64,000 nucleotides of DNA, from positions 1-64,000 of the forward strand of contig NZ_BOMN01000080.1 in the NCBI RefSeq assembly GCF_016862215.1, given 5' to 3'. Positions within the stretch are counted from its first letter, which is position 1, and the number at the start of each line of letters is the position of its first letter. Positions 45,458 to 53,537 of this stretch are shown piece by piece. Origin of the DNA: Winogradskya humida (GTDB taxonomy: Bacteria; Actinomycetota; Actinomycetes; Mycobacteriales; Micromonosporaceae). The position numbers were made by a program, and so were the translations under genes. Below the pieces are notes generated by a model that saw nothing but the letters and a program-made list of their open reading frames with translations, made no database searches and was not told where the DNA came from.

Positions 45458-45485
45458 CCGGACCCCCTGGTGGAAGGGGGTCCGG
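45458..45485 (-). terminator. Terminator hairpin after the sugar-dehydrogenase gene
   Basis: Perfect 11-bp stem CCGGACCCCCT (45458-45468) / AGGGGGTCCGG (45475-45485) with a 6-nt loop, 12 nt past the stop codon at 45498. It has no T-run. Confidence 0.65.
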
Positions 45486-45497
45486 AAGGGGCGGGTC

Positions 45498-47576
45498 TCA
45501 GTCGGTGGACGGGGTGAGGACGACCTGGTCCGAGCCGCTCTGCGGCGGCGTGCCGGTGTCGGTGTACTCGGCGACGAACACGGCGGTCAGGTTGTCCGCC
45601 CCGGCGTGGCCGGCGTCGAGGAACGTGGTGATCGAGCCGCTGCAGCCGGACGCCGTGGAGAGCGGGTGCCCGTGCTGGTCATGGCCGAGGATGTAGGTGA
45701 CGGTGACCCGGGCGCAGTCGACCGGCTGGTCGTCCTCGACCGTGACCTGGAAGTCGACCGTGTCGCCGAACGTGAAGGGCTGCCCCTCGACCGGGGCGAC
45801 GAGGGTGACGACCGGGGCGGCAGTGCCGACGGGCAGGATGACCTCGGCCGCGGCCCACCGGCCGGTCGGGTCGGTCACCTTCAGGGTCGGGCGATAATTC
45901 CCATTCTGCGTGTACGTGTAAACGGCGCTGGCCTGCCGTGAGTCGATCACGCCGTCGTTGTTGAAGTCCCACGCGTACCGCAGGCTGTCGCCGTCCGGGT
46001 CACTGGTCCCGGTGCTGGTGAACGTGACCGTGAGCGGCGGGGCACCACTGGCCGGGGTGGCCTGCACGGCGACGATCGGCGACCGGTTGCCGCGCACGTA
46101 GTCGATCCGGGCCAGCTGCGCCTCGGGGTTCTCGCTGAAGTAGCCGTCGCCGTACTCGAGGACGTAGAGCGCGCCGTCCGGGCCGAACTCGAGGTCCATC
46201 GGGTTGTCGAAGACGATCGACGGGAGCACCGCTTCGATCGCGGTCACCTGGTTGCGCCGGTCGAGGGTGATGCCCTTGACGTAGTCGCGGGTCCACTCGG
46301 CGAGCAGCGGCTTGCCGTCGTAGTACTTCGGCCACTTCGTCTGCGACCGGTTGGCGGCGCTGTACTCGTAGGCGGGGCCACCCATCGGCCCGATGCCCCC
46401 GGTGCCGAGCTCGGGGAATTCGGCGCTGGCACCGTACCCATAGATGATCTCGGCTTTTTCGACCGGCGGGAGGGCGCGCTTGCCGGTGTTGTTGGGTGAC
46501 TCGTTGACCGGGGCCGCGCAGTTGAAGGGCGCGCCCGAGGTCTTGGTGGCGAAGTCGTAGTCGACGTAGGGCTGGTCCGGGGCGACGCAGTAGGGCCAGC
46601 CGTAGTTGGCGGGCTTGTCGATCGCGGCCCAGCGTCCCTGCCCGGCCGGTCCGCGCGCGGGGTTGGCCGTGTTGGCGTCCGGCGAGTAGTCGCCGACGTA
46701 GACGACGCCCTCGGGCGAGACCGTGAAGCGGAACGGGTTGCGCAGGCCCATCGCGTAGATCTCGGGGCGGGTCTTCGCGGTGCCGGGCCTGAACAGGTTG
46801 CCCTTCGGGATCGTGTAGGCGCCGTTGCCGCCGACCTTGATGCGCAGGATCTTGCCGCGCAGGTCGTTGGTGTTGCCGGCGGTGCGCTGCGCGTCGAAGA
46901 CCGGGTTGCGGTTGGCGCGTTCGTCGATCGGCGCGTACCCGTCGGACTGGAACGGGTTGCTGTCGTCGCCGGTCGACAGGTACAGGTTGCCGGCGCCGTC
47001 GAAGTCGATCTTCCCTCCGACGTGGCAGCACATGCCGCGGTCGGTGGCGACGTCGAGGATCTTCTGCTCGGTGGTCAGCAAAAGTGAGTTGCCACTCAGC
47101 TTGAACCGGGAAAGTCTCATAACTCCTTTGAAGCGGGCGAAGTCGGCCGCGGTGCCGGTCTCGGGCGCGTCACCCTCGTTGACCGTCGGCGTCGCCGGGT
47201 CGTCGACGGGCGTGTTCAGCACCGGCGAGTAGTAGACGTAGACCCACTTGTTCGACGAGAAGTGCGGGTCGATCGCGATGCCCTGCACGCCCTCCTCGTC
47301 GTGCCTGTAGACCGGGATCGTGGCGGCCAGCACGTTCTCGCCGGTCCGCGGGTCGTTGACGCGGACCTCGCCCTTGCGCTCGGTGTGCAGGACCCGCTTG
47401 TCCGGCAGGACCGCGAGCGCGATCGGCTCGCCCGGGAAGTCGTTGAGGGTGACCTTCTGGAAGGACGAGTCGGGCGGTGGGGCGGCGGCTTGCGGGGCGG
47501 CTTGCGCCGAGGGGACCGTCAGGCCGGTGACGACCAGGGCCATGACGGGTACGGCGGTGAGCGAACGTCTCATCAA
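45498..47576 (-). CDS. Secreted PQQ-type glucose/sorbosone dehydrogenase with PKD domain
   Basis: A 692-aa exported protein. A signal peptide (RRSLTAVPVMALVVTGLTVPSAQA) is followed by a soluble-GDH/sorbosone dehydrogenase beta-propeller (EPIALAVLPDKRVLHTERKGEVRV, GVQGIAIDPHF, DRGMCCHVGGKIDFDGAGNLYLSTGDDSNP, MGLRNPFRFTVSPEGVVYVGDY). Then comes a PKD domain (PPLTVTFTSTGTSDPDGDSLRYAWDFNNDG, about residues 495-575) and a C-terminal beta domain. The gene 6 bp upstream encodes a Tat-exported TIM-barrel protein, so they form an operon. Such pairs act on extracellular sugars or polysaccharides; the substrate is unknown. Confidence 0.87.
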   Translation of the reverse strand: MMRRSLTAVPVMALVVTGLTVPSAQAAPQAAAPPPDSSFQKVTLNDFPGEPIALAVLPDKRVLHTERKGEVRVNDPRTGENVLAATIPVYRHDEEGVQGIAIDPHFSSNKWVYVYYSPVLNTPVDDPATPTVNEGDAPETGTAADFARFKGVMRLSRFKLSGNSLLLTTEQKILDVATDRGMCCHVGGKIDFDGAGNLYLSTGDDSNPFQSDGYAPIDERANRNPVFDAQRTAGNTNDLRGKILRIKVGGNGAYTIPKGNLFRPGTAKTRPEIYAMGLRNPFRFTVSPEGVVYVGDYSPDANTANPARGPAGQGRWAAIDKPANYGWPYCVAPDQPYVDYDFATKTSGAPFNCAAPVNESPNNTGKRALPPVEKAEIIYGYGASAEFPELGTGGIGPMGGPAYEYSAANRSQTKWPKYYDGKPLLAEWTRDYVKGITLDRRNQVTAIEAVLPSIVFDNPMDLEFGPDGALYVLEYGDGYFSENPEAQLARIDYVRGNRSPIVAVQATPASGAPPLTVTFTSTGTSDPDGDSLRYAWDFNNDGVIDSRQASAVYTYTQNGNYRPTLKVTDPTGRWAAAEVILPVGTAAPVVTLVAPVEGQPFTFGDTVDFQVTVEDDQPVDCARVTVTYILGHDQHGHPLSTASGCSGSITTFLDAGHAGADNLTAVFVAEYTDTGTPPQSGSDQVVLTPSTD

Positions 47577-47582
47577 CTCTCC

Positions 47583-48515
47583 TCAGAACCGCAGGGTGTC
47601 GAGGAACCGGAAACCGGCCTGCGCGGTGATCAGGGCGTCGGCGGGGGTGCGCGGCGGACTGCCGGCGTCGTCACGCTCCACGATGTACTCGACCAGTCCG
47701 GCCTCGCGGGAACGCTCGAAGATGCGGGCGAAGTCGATCAGCCCGTCACCGGGGTCGGCGAAGCTGCCGGAGGTGGCCAGGTCCTTCACGTGCACCTGGG
47801 TGATCCGGCCCCGGTTACGCCCGATCAGGTCGACCGGGTCGCTGGCCCCGCGGTACGCCCAGAACAGGTCGACCTCGAGGTGCACGAGCCCGGGGTCGGT
47901 CTCGCGGGTCAGCACGTCGTACCCGGTGAGCTTGCCGCCGTCCTGGCGGGCGAACTCGTTGTGGTGGTTGTGGTATCCGAAGCTCAGGCCGTGCTTACGG
48001 GCGAGCTTGCCGGCCTTGTTGAGATCCTTGGCGAACGCCTTCCAGACGGCGCTGTCGCGGATCGGCTCGCCCGTGGAGGTCGTCCCGAAGTAGGGATGCA
48101 CGATGTACTTGTTGCCGATGATCGCGGCGTCGGCGAGGGCTGCCTCCCAGGTGGCCGCGTTGAACGGCTGCGGGATGCCGACGTGACCCGAGGTGGCCCG
48201 CAGACCGGCCCGGTCGAGGGCGGCCCGGAATTCCGTGGCGGTGCGGCCCACGAAACCGGCGTGCTCGACGCGCTTGTAGCCGATCCGGGCAAGCTCGGCG
48301 AGGCTGGCGTCGAGGTCGATGGCGAGCTGGTTGCGCAGGGTGTAGAGCTGCACGCTGATCTGGTCACGCGGGACACGATGGAGCGAGCCGTGGCCGGAAC
48401 CGCCGGCCTGGGCGGGCGAGGCGAGCAGCGCCGAGCCCCCGACTGCGGCGGCACCGGCGGTCGCGGCCGCGGCGCCCAGGAGATTTCTGCGGCTGAGAGT
48501 GGAGTCGTTGTGCAT
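47583..48515 (-). CDS. Tat-exported sugar phosphate isomerase/epimerase-like TIM-barrel protein
   Basis: A 310-aa protein with a twin-arginine signal (SRRNLLGAAAATAGAAAVGGSALL, then ASPAQA) and an AP-endonuclease-2-like TIM barrel: ISVQLYTLRNQLAID, GYKRVEHAGFVG, SFGYHNHHNEFA, LVHLEVDLFWAYRG, ITQVHVKDLA and VEYIVERDDAG. The ATG at 48515 lies 10 nt after GGGAGG. An ATG at 48524 is possible but too close to that site. It leads the operon with the PQQ-type dehydrogenase. Known relatives handle inositol or hydroxypyruvate-type substrates, and secreted ones are poorly characterised. Confidence 0.85.
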   Translation of the reverse strand: MHNDSTLSRRNLLGAAAATAGAAAVGGSALLASPAQAGGSGHGSLHRVPRDQISVQLYTLRNQLAIDLDASLAELARIGYKRVEHAGFVGRTATEFRAALDRAGLRATSGHVGIPQPFNAATWEAALADAAIIGNKYIVHPYFGTTSTGEPIRDSAVWKAFAKDLNKAGKLARKHGLSFGYHNHHNEFARQDGGKLTGYDVLTRETDPGLVHLEVDLFWAYRGASDPVDLIGRNRGRITQVHVKDLATSGSFADPGDGLIDFARIFERSREAGLVEYIVERDDAGSPPRTPADALITAQAGFRFLDTLRF

Positions 48516-48626
48516 CGCTTGCATGCCTCCCGATCGGTGGTGCGGGATGGGCGCGGGCACGCGGAAGCGGCCGGTCAGAGGACTCACTGACCAGGCCACG
48601 TGCCACGCCGGAGCACTGTGGAACAT

Positions 48627-48638
48627 CGAACTTGTTCG
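48627..48638. promoter_or_regulatory. Small palindrome upstream of the TIM-barrel gene
   Basis: CGAAC-TT-GTTCG is a perfect 5-bp-arm inverted repeat 112-123 bp upstream of the ATG at 48515, in an unusually AT-rich stretch (48639-48715) that probably holds the promoters of the divergent genes. The half-sites match those of the glp operator, which may be coincidence. Confidence 0.35.
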
Positions 48639-48776
48639 CTAGCTGATGTTAATCACAGGTTTCGCCGCTGTGGCCAAAAGAATCTTCGAAAAATGCAAAA
48701 GTTTCTATCAGCCAACGCCTAAGTCCCCGTCAACACGGACAGGCCGGACATCGACGCGCTCTGTCACTGTGGAGGC

Positions 48777-49340
48777 ATGGTCCTGAGCCTGTCCTCTTTG
48801 GTGGTTTCGATCCTGGCCCTCGCGGTGTCCGGCGGCGTCGCCGTGCGCCAGCTCGTCCGGATGCGGCACAGCAACATGCTCCCCGTCGCCCTCGACCTGT
48901 TCCGCGAGTTCCGCACCCCGCACTTCCGGGACAACATGCGCTACATCGTCGAAGACCTGTGGACCGAGCACCCGCCCGGCGACGACACCGGCATCCTCGA
49001 CCTGCCCGACGACGACCGCGCCCGCGTCGTCCCGGTGGTCAGCTACTTCAACAACGTCGGCGTCCTCGTCGCCAACGGCGTGGTTGACGCGTCAACGGTC
49101 CGCAGCTTCATGGGCGGCTCGGTCCTGCGCGCCTGGGACCGCGCCGCGCCCTACCTCCGCACCGAACGCCGCCACCGCGCCGACCCGTCCTACAACGCCT
49201 ACTTCGAGCACCTCGCGGCCCGCTGCATCGCCACCCCGCCCGCCGCCAACCTCGAACGCGTCGCCCCCGACTGGACCTACGACGTCACCCCGTACGTACG
49301 CCCGTCCCGCCGCCCAACAGACCGCCCCGCCGCCCAGTGA
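48777..49340 (+). CDS. Membrane-anchored DUF4760-like protein
   Basis: A 187-aa protein with one N-terminal membrane helix (LSSLVVSILALAVSGGVAV), then a soluble helical part (HSNMLPVALDLFREFRTPHFRDNMRYI, PVVSYFNNVGVLVANGVVDASTV, LRAWDRAAPYLRTERR). The arrangement resembles DUF4760-type proteins (a recollection). No function is known. The C-terminal Pro/Arg tail runs into the repeat field that follows. Confidence 0.7.
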   Translation: MVLSLSSLVVSILALAVSGGVAVRQLVRMRHSNMLPVALDLFREFRTPHFRDNMRYIVEDLWTEHPPGDDTGILDLPDDDRARVVPVVSYFNNVGVLVANGVVDASTVRSFMGGSVLRAWDRAAPYLRTERRHRADPSYNAYFEHLAARCIATPPAANLERVAPDWTYDVTPYVRPSRRPTDRPAAQ

Positions 49341-49407
49341 GACCACCCCGACGAGCAATAGGAATGTCCTGCCACGCAATGACACTCCCCACCCGCACTG
49401 TGAGACA

Positions 49408-49675
49408 CCCTGCCCCACTGTGAGACCACCCGGCCACACCTCGCGGCCACCCTGCCCCACCGTGAAACCACCCGACCGCACCTCGCAGCCACCCTGCCCC
49501 ACCGTGAGACCACCCGACCGCACCTCGCGGCTACCCTGCCCCACTGTGAGACCACCCGACCGCACCTCGCAGCCGCCCTGCCCCACTGTGAGACCACCCG
49601 GCCGCACCTCGCGGCCACCCGGTCGCGCCGTGAGACCACCCGGTCGCGCCGTGAGACCACCCGGTCGCGGCTGCG
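49408..49675. repeat. 42-bp tandem repeats, then 21-bp half units
   Basis: Five 42-bp copies start at 49408, 49450, 49492, 49534 and 49576 (each opening CCCTGCCCCA(C/T)(C/T)GTGA), followed by about three 21-bp units of CACCCGGTCGCGCCGTGAGA type. Since 42 and 21 are multiples of three, long reading frames run through on both strands. These are repetitive (Pro/Arg/Thr or Gly/Arg/Val) and have no start context. The array lies at the convergent 3' ends of the DUF4760-like and GGDEF-EAL genes. Confidence 0.9.
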
Positions 49676-49682
49676 CCGGCAC

Positions 49683-52001
49683 TCAGGCCGTGCGCAGGGC
49701 CGTGCCGGTGGCCGTGACCTGGTCGCGCAGCAGTTCGGCCAGGGCGCCGGCAGGCATCGGCCGGGCGAGGTGGAACCCCTGGCCGAGCGTGTACCCCAGC
49801 GCCCGCAGCAGCTCGGCCTGCTCCTCGTTCTCGATCCCCTCGGCGACGGCGTCCAGCCGCAACGCCCCGGCGAGCTGAATCACGGCCCGGGCGACCGCCT
49901 GCCGGGCGTCACGCGCGGCCGGGTCGGCGTCGTCGATCTCGATGCCGTCCACGAACGACTTGTCCAGCTTCACAATCGCCGCAGGGAACGCCCGCAGCAG
50001 ACTCAGCGACGACTCCCCCGTGCCGAAGTCGTCCAGCGCGAGCTTGATGCCGAGCCCGTCGAGCTCCCGCAGCGCCAGCGACACCTGGGTGCCGCGCAGC
50101 ACCGCCGACTCGGTCAGCTCCAGCACCAGCCGGTCGGCCGGCAGCGCGTGCTCCTTCAGCGCCGCCAGCACGTCGCCGACAAAGCCGGGGTCGTGCAGCT
50201 GGCGTGCGGAGACGTTGACCGCGACCTTCTGCAGCGCCTGCGGACCGAGCTCGGCCAGCCACGCGGCGGCCTGCCGGCACGCCTCGTCCAAGACAAACTG
50301 TCCCAGTTCTACGATCAGCCCCGTACGCTCGGCGGCCGGGATGAACTCCACCGGCGGCACCATCCCCCGCACCGGATGCCGCCAGCGCACCAGCGCCTCG
50401 ACCCCGATCACCCGCCCGGATTCCAGAGCCATCACCGGCTGGTAGTGCAGCTCGAACTCCCCCTCGTCAAGCGCCCGGCGCAGTTCCCCGCCGAGCTGCA
50501 TGTGCGCGAGGACCGGCGCGGCCATCTCCGGCAGATACCGCACGTACGCCGCCTTGCCCCGCTGTTTCGCCGCGTACATGGCGACGTCGGCGGCCCGCAG
50601 CACGGTGTCCACGGTCGCACCCGGTTCCGCGGTCGCGATGCCGATGCTCGCCTGCACCAGCAGCAGGTGCGAGCTGATCGGCACGGTCAGGGCGTCGAGC
50701 ACACGCTGCGCGACGGCCTCGCCCACCGGCGCGCCGCCGGCCAGGAGCAGGGCGAACTCGTCACCACCTATGCGTACGGGCAGAGCGTCCTCGCCCGCCT
50801 GAACGCGCAGCATGTCCGCGAACGACACCAGCAGGTCGTCCCCGACGCCGTGCCCCAGCGAATCGTTCACCGTCTTGAAGTCGTCGAGATCCACCAGCAG
50901 CACCGTCGCGCCCCGGCCCTGACCGAGCGTGTCGTGCAGCAGATCGCGGAAACGTGCCCGGTTGGCGAGCCCGGTCAACCCGTCGTGACTCGCCTCGTGC
51001 AGCAGCCGCTCCTCCTGCGCGCGAAGACTGTCGAGCAGCCGGACGTGGTCCCGGAACGCCAGGTACTGCCGGACCGTGACGAGCACGCTCACCACCACGG
51101 CGGCGCCGACCGCCACCCGCCCCGGCCACTGCAACCGCCCCGCGGCAACAGCGATCAAAGGCAGATCAACAGCCGCAATCGCCACGTACGCGAGGACTGA
51201 CGACGACCGTCGCGAAGGCTGCCGCAGTCCGGCGGCGGCTCGCCACTGCGCGCGTACGGCAAGAGTCACCAGAACCGGAGCAACCGGAAGGACCACCGCC
51301 TGGGCCGGCGCCCCACCCGCGTCCCCGTAGGTCGCGGCGAGCACGGCCACCCCCGCCCCGGTCAGCCCGATCGCCGCGACCAGCCGCATCGCCGTCCGAT
51401 CGACCGGCCCGTCCCCGAGGTACGACACCTTCGTGATACCGGCGAGCGACATGAGCAACGCCAGTGCGATCAGGACCAGGGTCCGCCCGCTCCACCGCTC
51501 GGCCGCCGTGAGCATCGGCGCCAGCCCGAACTGCCACAGCAGCGTCGCACACCCCAGAAACGCGATCGCCCGATCGAGATACATCCTGCGCCGCTCCCGC
51601 GGCCCGGCAGGCCGCACCGGCACCCGTGCCACCGCCCACGTGATCATCGCGAACCCGAGCGCCACCGCGACTGCAGCGGAAACCGGCATGTCAGGCGGCA
51701 CATCCCCGACCGAGAACCGGAAAGCGTTGACGGCCATCAGCGTGAACCCCGCGGTCAGGAAAACCGCCCCGGCAATCAACCCCCGCCAGAACCGCCGCGC
51801 CACGACCTCGCCCCGGACCACACCCTCCAGCCGGACCAGCGCCACCACCGAGACCACCCCACCGAGGGGCACCGCCACATAGGCAACCCCCACCGGCCCG
51901 GCCCCGGAAACCGCCCAGACCCCGAACCAGACCCAGCTCACCAGCGCAAGCCCACCCGCCACCCACACATAACGCCACGGCGCCCGGCGATCATCGGCCA
52001 C
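49683..52001 (-). CDS. Membrane GGDEF-EAL protein (c-di-GMP synthesis/breakdown)
   Basis: About nine to ten membrane helices (residues about 8-330) are followed by a GGDEF domain (HDGLTGLANRARF, LLVDLDDFKTVNDSLGH, RIGGDEF at 410-416). An EAL domain comes last (ELHYQPVMALESGRVIGVEALVRW with EAL 535-537, AVNVSARQL, LELTESAVL, DDFGTGESSLSLL, AEGIENEEQ). Both active-site motifs are intact, so it could be bifunctional. The N-terminus is uncertain. The GTG at 52001 starts just before the first helix; an in-frame ATG at 52118 is an alternative, and the frame stays open to 52370 through repeats. Confidence 0.85.
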   Translation of the reverse strand: MADDRRAPWRYVWVAGGLALVSWVWFGVWAVSGAGPVGVAYVAVPLGGVVSVVALVRLEGVVRGEVVARRFWRGLIAGAVFLTAGFTLMAVNAFRFSVGDVPPDMPVSAAVAVALGFAMITWAVARVPVRPAGPRERRRMYLDRAIAFLGCATLLWQFGLAPMLTAAERWSGRTLVLIALALLMSLAGITKVSYLGDGPVDRTAMRLVAAIGLTGAGVAVLAATYGDAGGAPAQAVVLPVAPVLVTLAVRAQWRAAAGLRQPSRRSSSVLAYVAIAAVDLPLIAVAAGRLQWPGRVAVGAAVVVSVLVTVRQYLAFRDHVRLLDSLRAQEERLLHEASHDGLTGLANRARFRDLLHDTLGQGRGATVLLVDLDDFKTVNDSLGHGVGDDLLVSFADMLRVQAGEDALPVRIGGDEFALLLAGGAPVGEAVAQRVLDALTVPISSHLLLVQASIGIATAEPGATVDTVLRAADVAMYAAKQRGKAAYVRYLPEMAAPVLAHMQLGGELRRALDEGEFELHYQPVMALESGRVIGVEALVRWRHPVRGMVPPVEFIPAAERTGLIVELGQFVLDEACRQAAAWLAELGPQALQKVAVNVSARQLHDPGFVGDVLAALKEHALPADRLVLELTESAVLRGTQVSLALRELDGLGIKLALDDFGTGESSLSLLRAFPAAIVKLDKSFVDGIEIDDADPAARDARQAVARAVIQLAGALRLDAVAEGIENEEQAELLRALGYTLGQGFHLARPMPAGALAELLRDQVTATGTALRTA

Positions 52002-52284
52002 GCCCCCTGCATCGGCGCAACCACCCCCGCCCTGAGGAAAACCACCCCCAGCCCCGCCCCCGACAAGATCCCCACAAGTCACGAGCCCACGCTGCCGGAC
52101 CCACGCCCCCACGACCATCCAGAAAACGGACCAACGACTCACCAACCCCGATGACCCCTTACCCAGGACCGGTATTTCGCCGCGGCGGCAGGGGCGGGCC
52201 AGACCTGGCATGTCGCGCACGGCCGGGTGACAAACCTCCACCGGTCGGCCCGTCGCCCCAAATCCCGCCCGCCGGCCATGTCCC

Positions 52285-52378
52285 GGCCGCACCACACCGG
52301 GCCACACCGGGCCGGGCCGCACCGGGCCGGGCCGCACCAAGCCGGGCCGCACCAAGCTGGGCCGCACCAAGCCGGCTT
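52285..52378. repeat. 15-bp tandem repeats
   Basis: Six or so copies of a 15-bp unit (gccgggccgcaccaa and variants with accg or acac) lie in the gap upstream of the HAAS-domain gene. The remainder of 52002-52687 is Pro-codon-like low-complexity sequence with no gene that I can support. Confidence 0.75.
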
Positions 52379-52687
52379 CATGGACTCAGCCGCACTCACC
52401 CGCCCCGCCCGGTCCACGTCACCTCAGCTGCCCCGGCCCCGGCGTACCCGGCCCAACCAATTGCGCTCAGCTACCCGGCCCCGGTTAAGCCTCACTCTGC
52501 CGACTCCCCTCCCCGGGCCGGGCCCGCAGGACCAGCACCCCGCGACAACCCCGCCGGGCCGGTCTCGCCGGGTCGGCCGAAAGGTAGAGGTGGTGGCGGG
52601 AAGGCCGGTCCGTGGCTGGATGTGGGGGTGGTGGGCCGGCCGGGATGCTGGGTTCGTTGTCACCGGAGAGTTTGTCAGGGGGAAACG

Positions 52688-53302
52688 ATGATGCCCGGGT
52701 CCGATACCGCGCCGCTGGCGCAGGCGCAGGCCGACGTTCTTGTTCTGGACTACCTGGCCGCGTTGTGGGCCGCGACCGACGATCTCGAACCCGAGCTGCG
52801 CGACGAGCTGATGGCCGCCGTCGCCGACTTCATCGCCGTGCGTCGCCAGGGGCAGGGCGGCAGCATGGACGACGCCGCGCCTATTCTGCAGCGGCTCGGG
52901 CCGCCCGCGTCGCTGGCGGCCGCCGCGAGGCGCGGGCGGATGCCTGCCCACCTGCGGCGGCCCGCGGTCCCGGCACCTGTCCCGGCTTCGTCGGGCACGG
53001 ACTACGCGGCCCTCGCCCTCCTGACCGCCGGCTCCGTGATCCTGCCGGGCGCCGGGCCGCTGGCAGGACTGGTGCTCGCCACGACCTCGCCGCGCTGGGC
53101 CCCGGGCGTGAAGGCGGCAGCGTGGGTGCTCGCCGCCGGTCCCATGCTCATCGCCATGGTCGTCGTCCTCGGCTCGGTGATGTTCGGCGCCGGCCCCGAG
53201 GGCCTGTTCCTCGCCTACGCGCTCATGGTGATCGGCGGCTTCCTCGCCGCCATCACCCTGCTCCCGGGCCTCACCACCCGCCGTCAACCGCCCCGCGGCT
53301 GA
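52688..53302 (+). CDS. HAAS-domain membrane protein
   Basis: A 204-aa protein. The N-terminal part (VLVLDYLAALWAATDDLEPELRDELMAAVADFIAVRR, then APILQRLGPPASLAAAARRG, residues about 15-85) fits the HAAS (DUF1700-type) signalling domain that often pairs with a PadR regulator. The C-terminal half has three membrane helices. The ATG at 52688 follows GGGGGA by 6 nt. No PadR gene is adjacent, which is unusual for the family. Confidence 0.75.
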   Translation: MMPGSDTAPLAQAQADVLVLDYLAALWAATDDLEPELRDELMAAVADFIAVRRQGQGGSMDDAAPILQRLGPPASLAAAARRGRMPAHLRRPAVPAPVPASSGTDYAALALLTAGSVILPGAGPLAGLVLATTSPRWAPGVKAAAWVLAAGPMLIAMVVVLGSVMFGAGPEGLFLAYALMVIGGFLAAITLLPGLTTRRQPPRG

Positions 53303-53460
53303 GACGCTGGCCCCACCCCACCCACGGCCATTGACACAACGCAGGCCGAACAAAGCACGCCCAAATCACGGGTCGCCGAACAATGCATACCAACACAGTC
53401 ATCGACCGCGCAGAGCCAGTAGGACCACCAGCCCGCCAAGGCCGTGCCGACGCGGCCAGC

Positions 53461-53520
53461 CCGACGCAGCCCGCCCGACGCAGCCCGCCCGACGCAGCCC
53501 GCCCGACGCAGCCCGCCCGC
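53461..53520. repeat. 14-bp tandem repeats at the 3' end of the ROK gene
   Basis: Four adjacent copies of CCGACGCAGCCCGC lie between the convergent HAAS and ROK genes. The rest of the gap 53303-53537 contains no gene that I can see. CCGGC-TACT-GGCCGGC-type symmetry overlaps the ROK stop region. Confidence 0.8.
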
Positions 53521-53537
53521 CCGACCTGACTCGCCGG

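Noticed and set aside
49084-49878. Repetitive Pro/Arg/Thr frame (264 aa) and its minus-strand Gly/Arg/Val counterparts
   Set aside because: They exist only because the repeat unit is 42/21 bp, a multiple of three. There is no ribosome site, and they overlap the ends of two supported genes.
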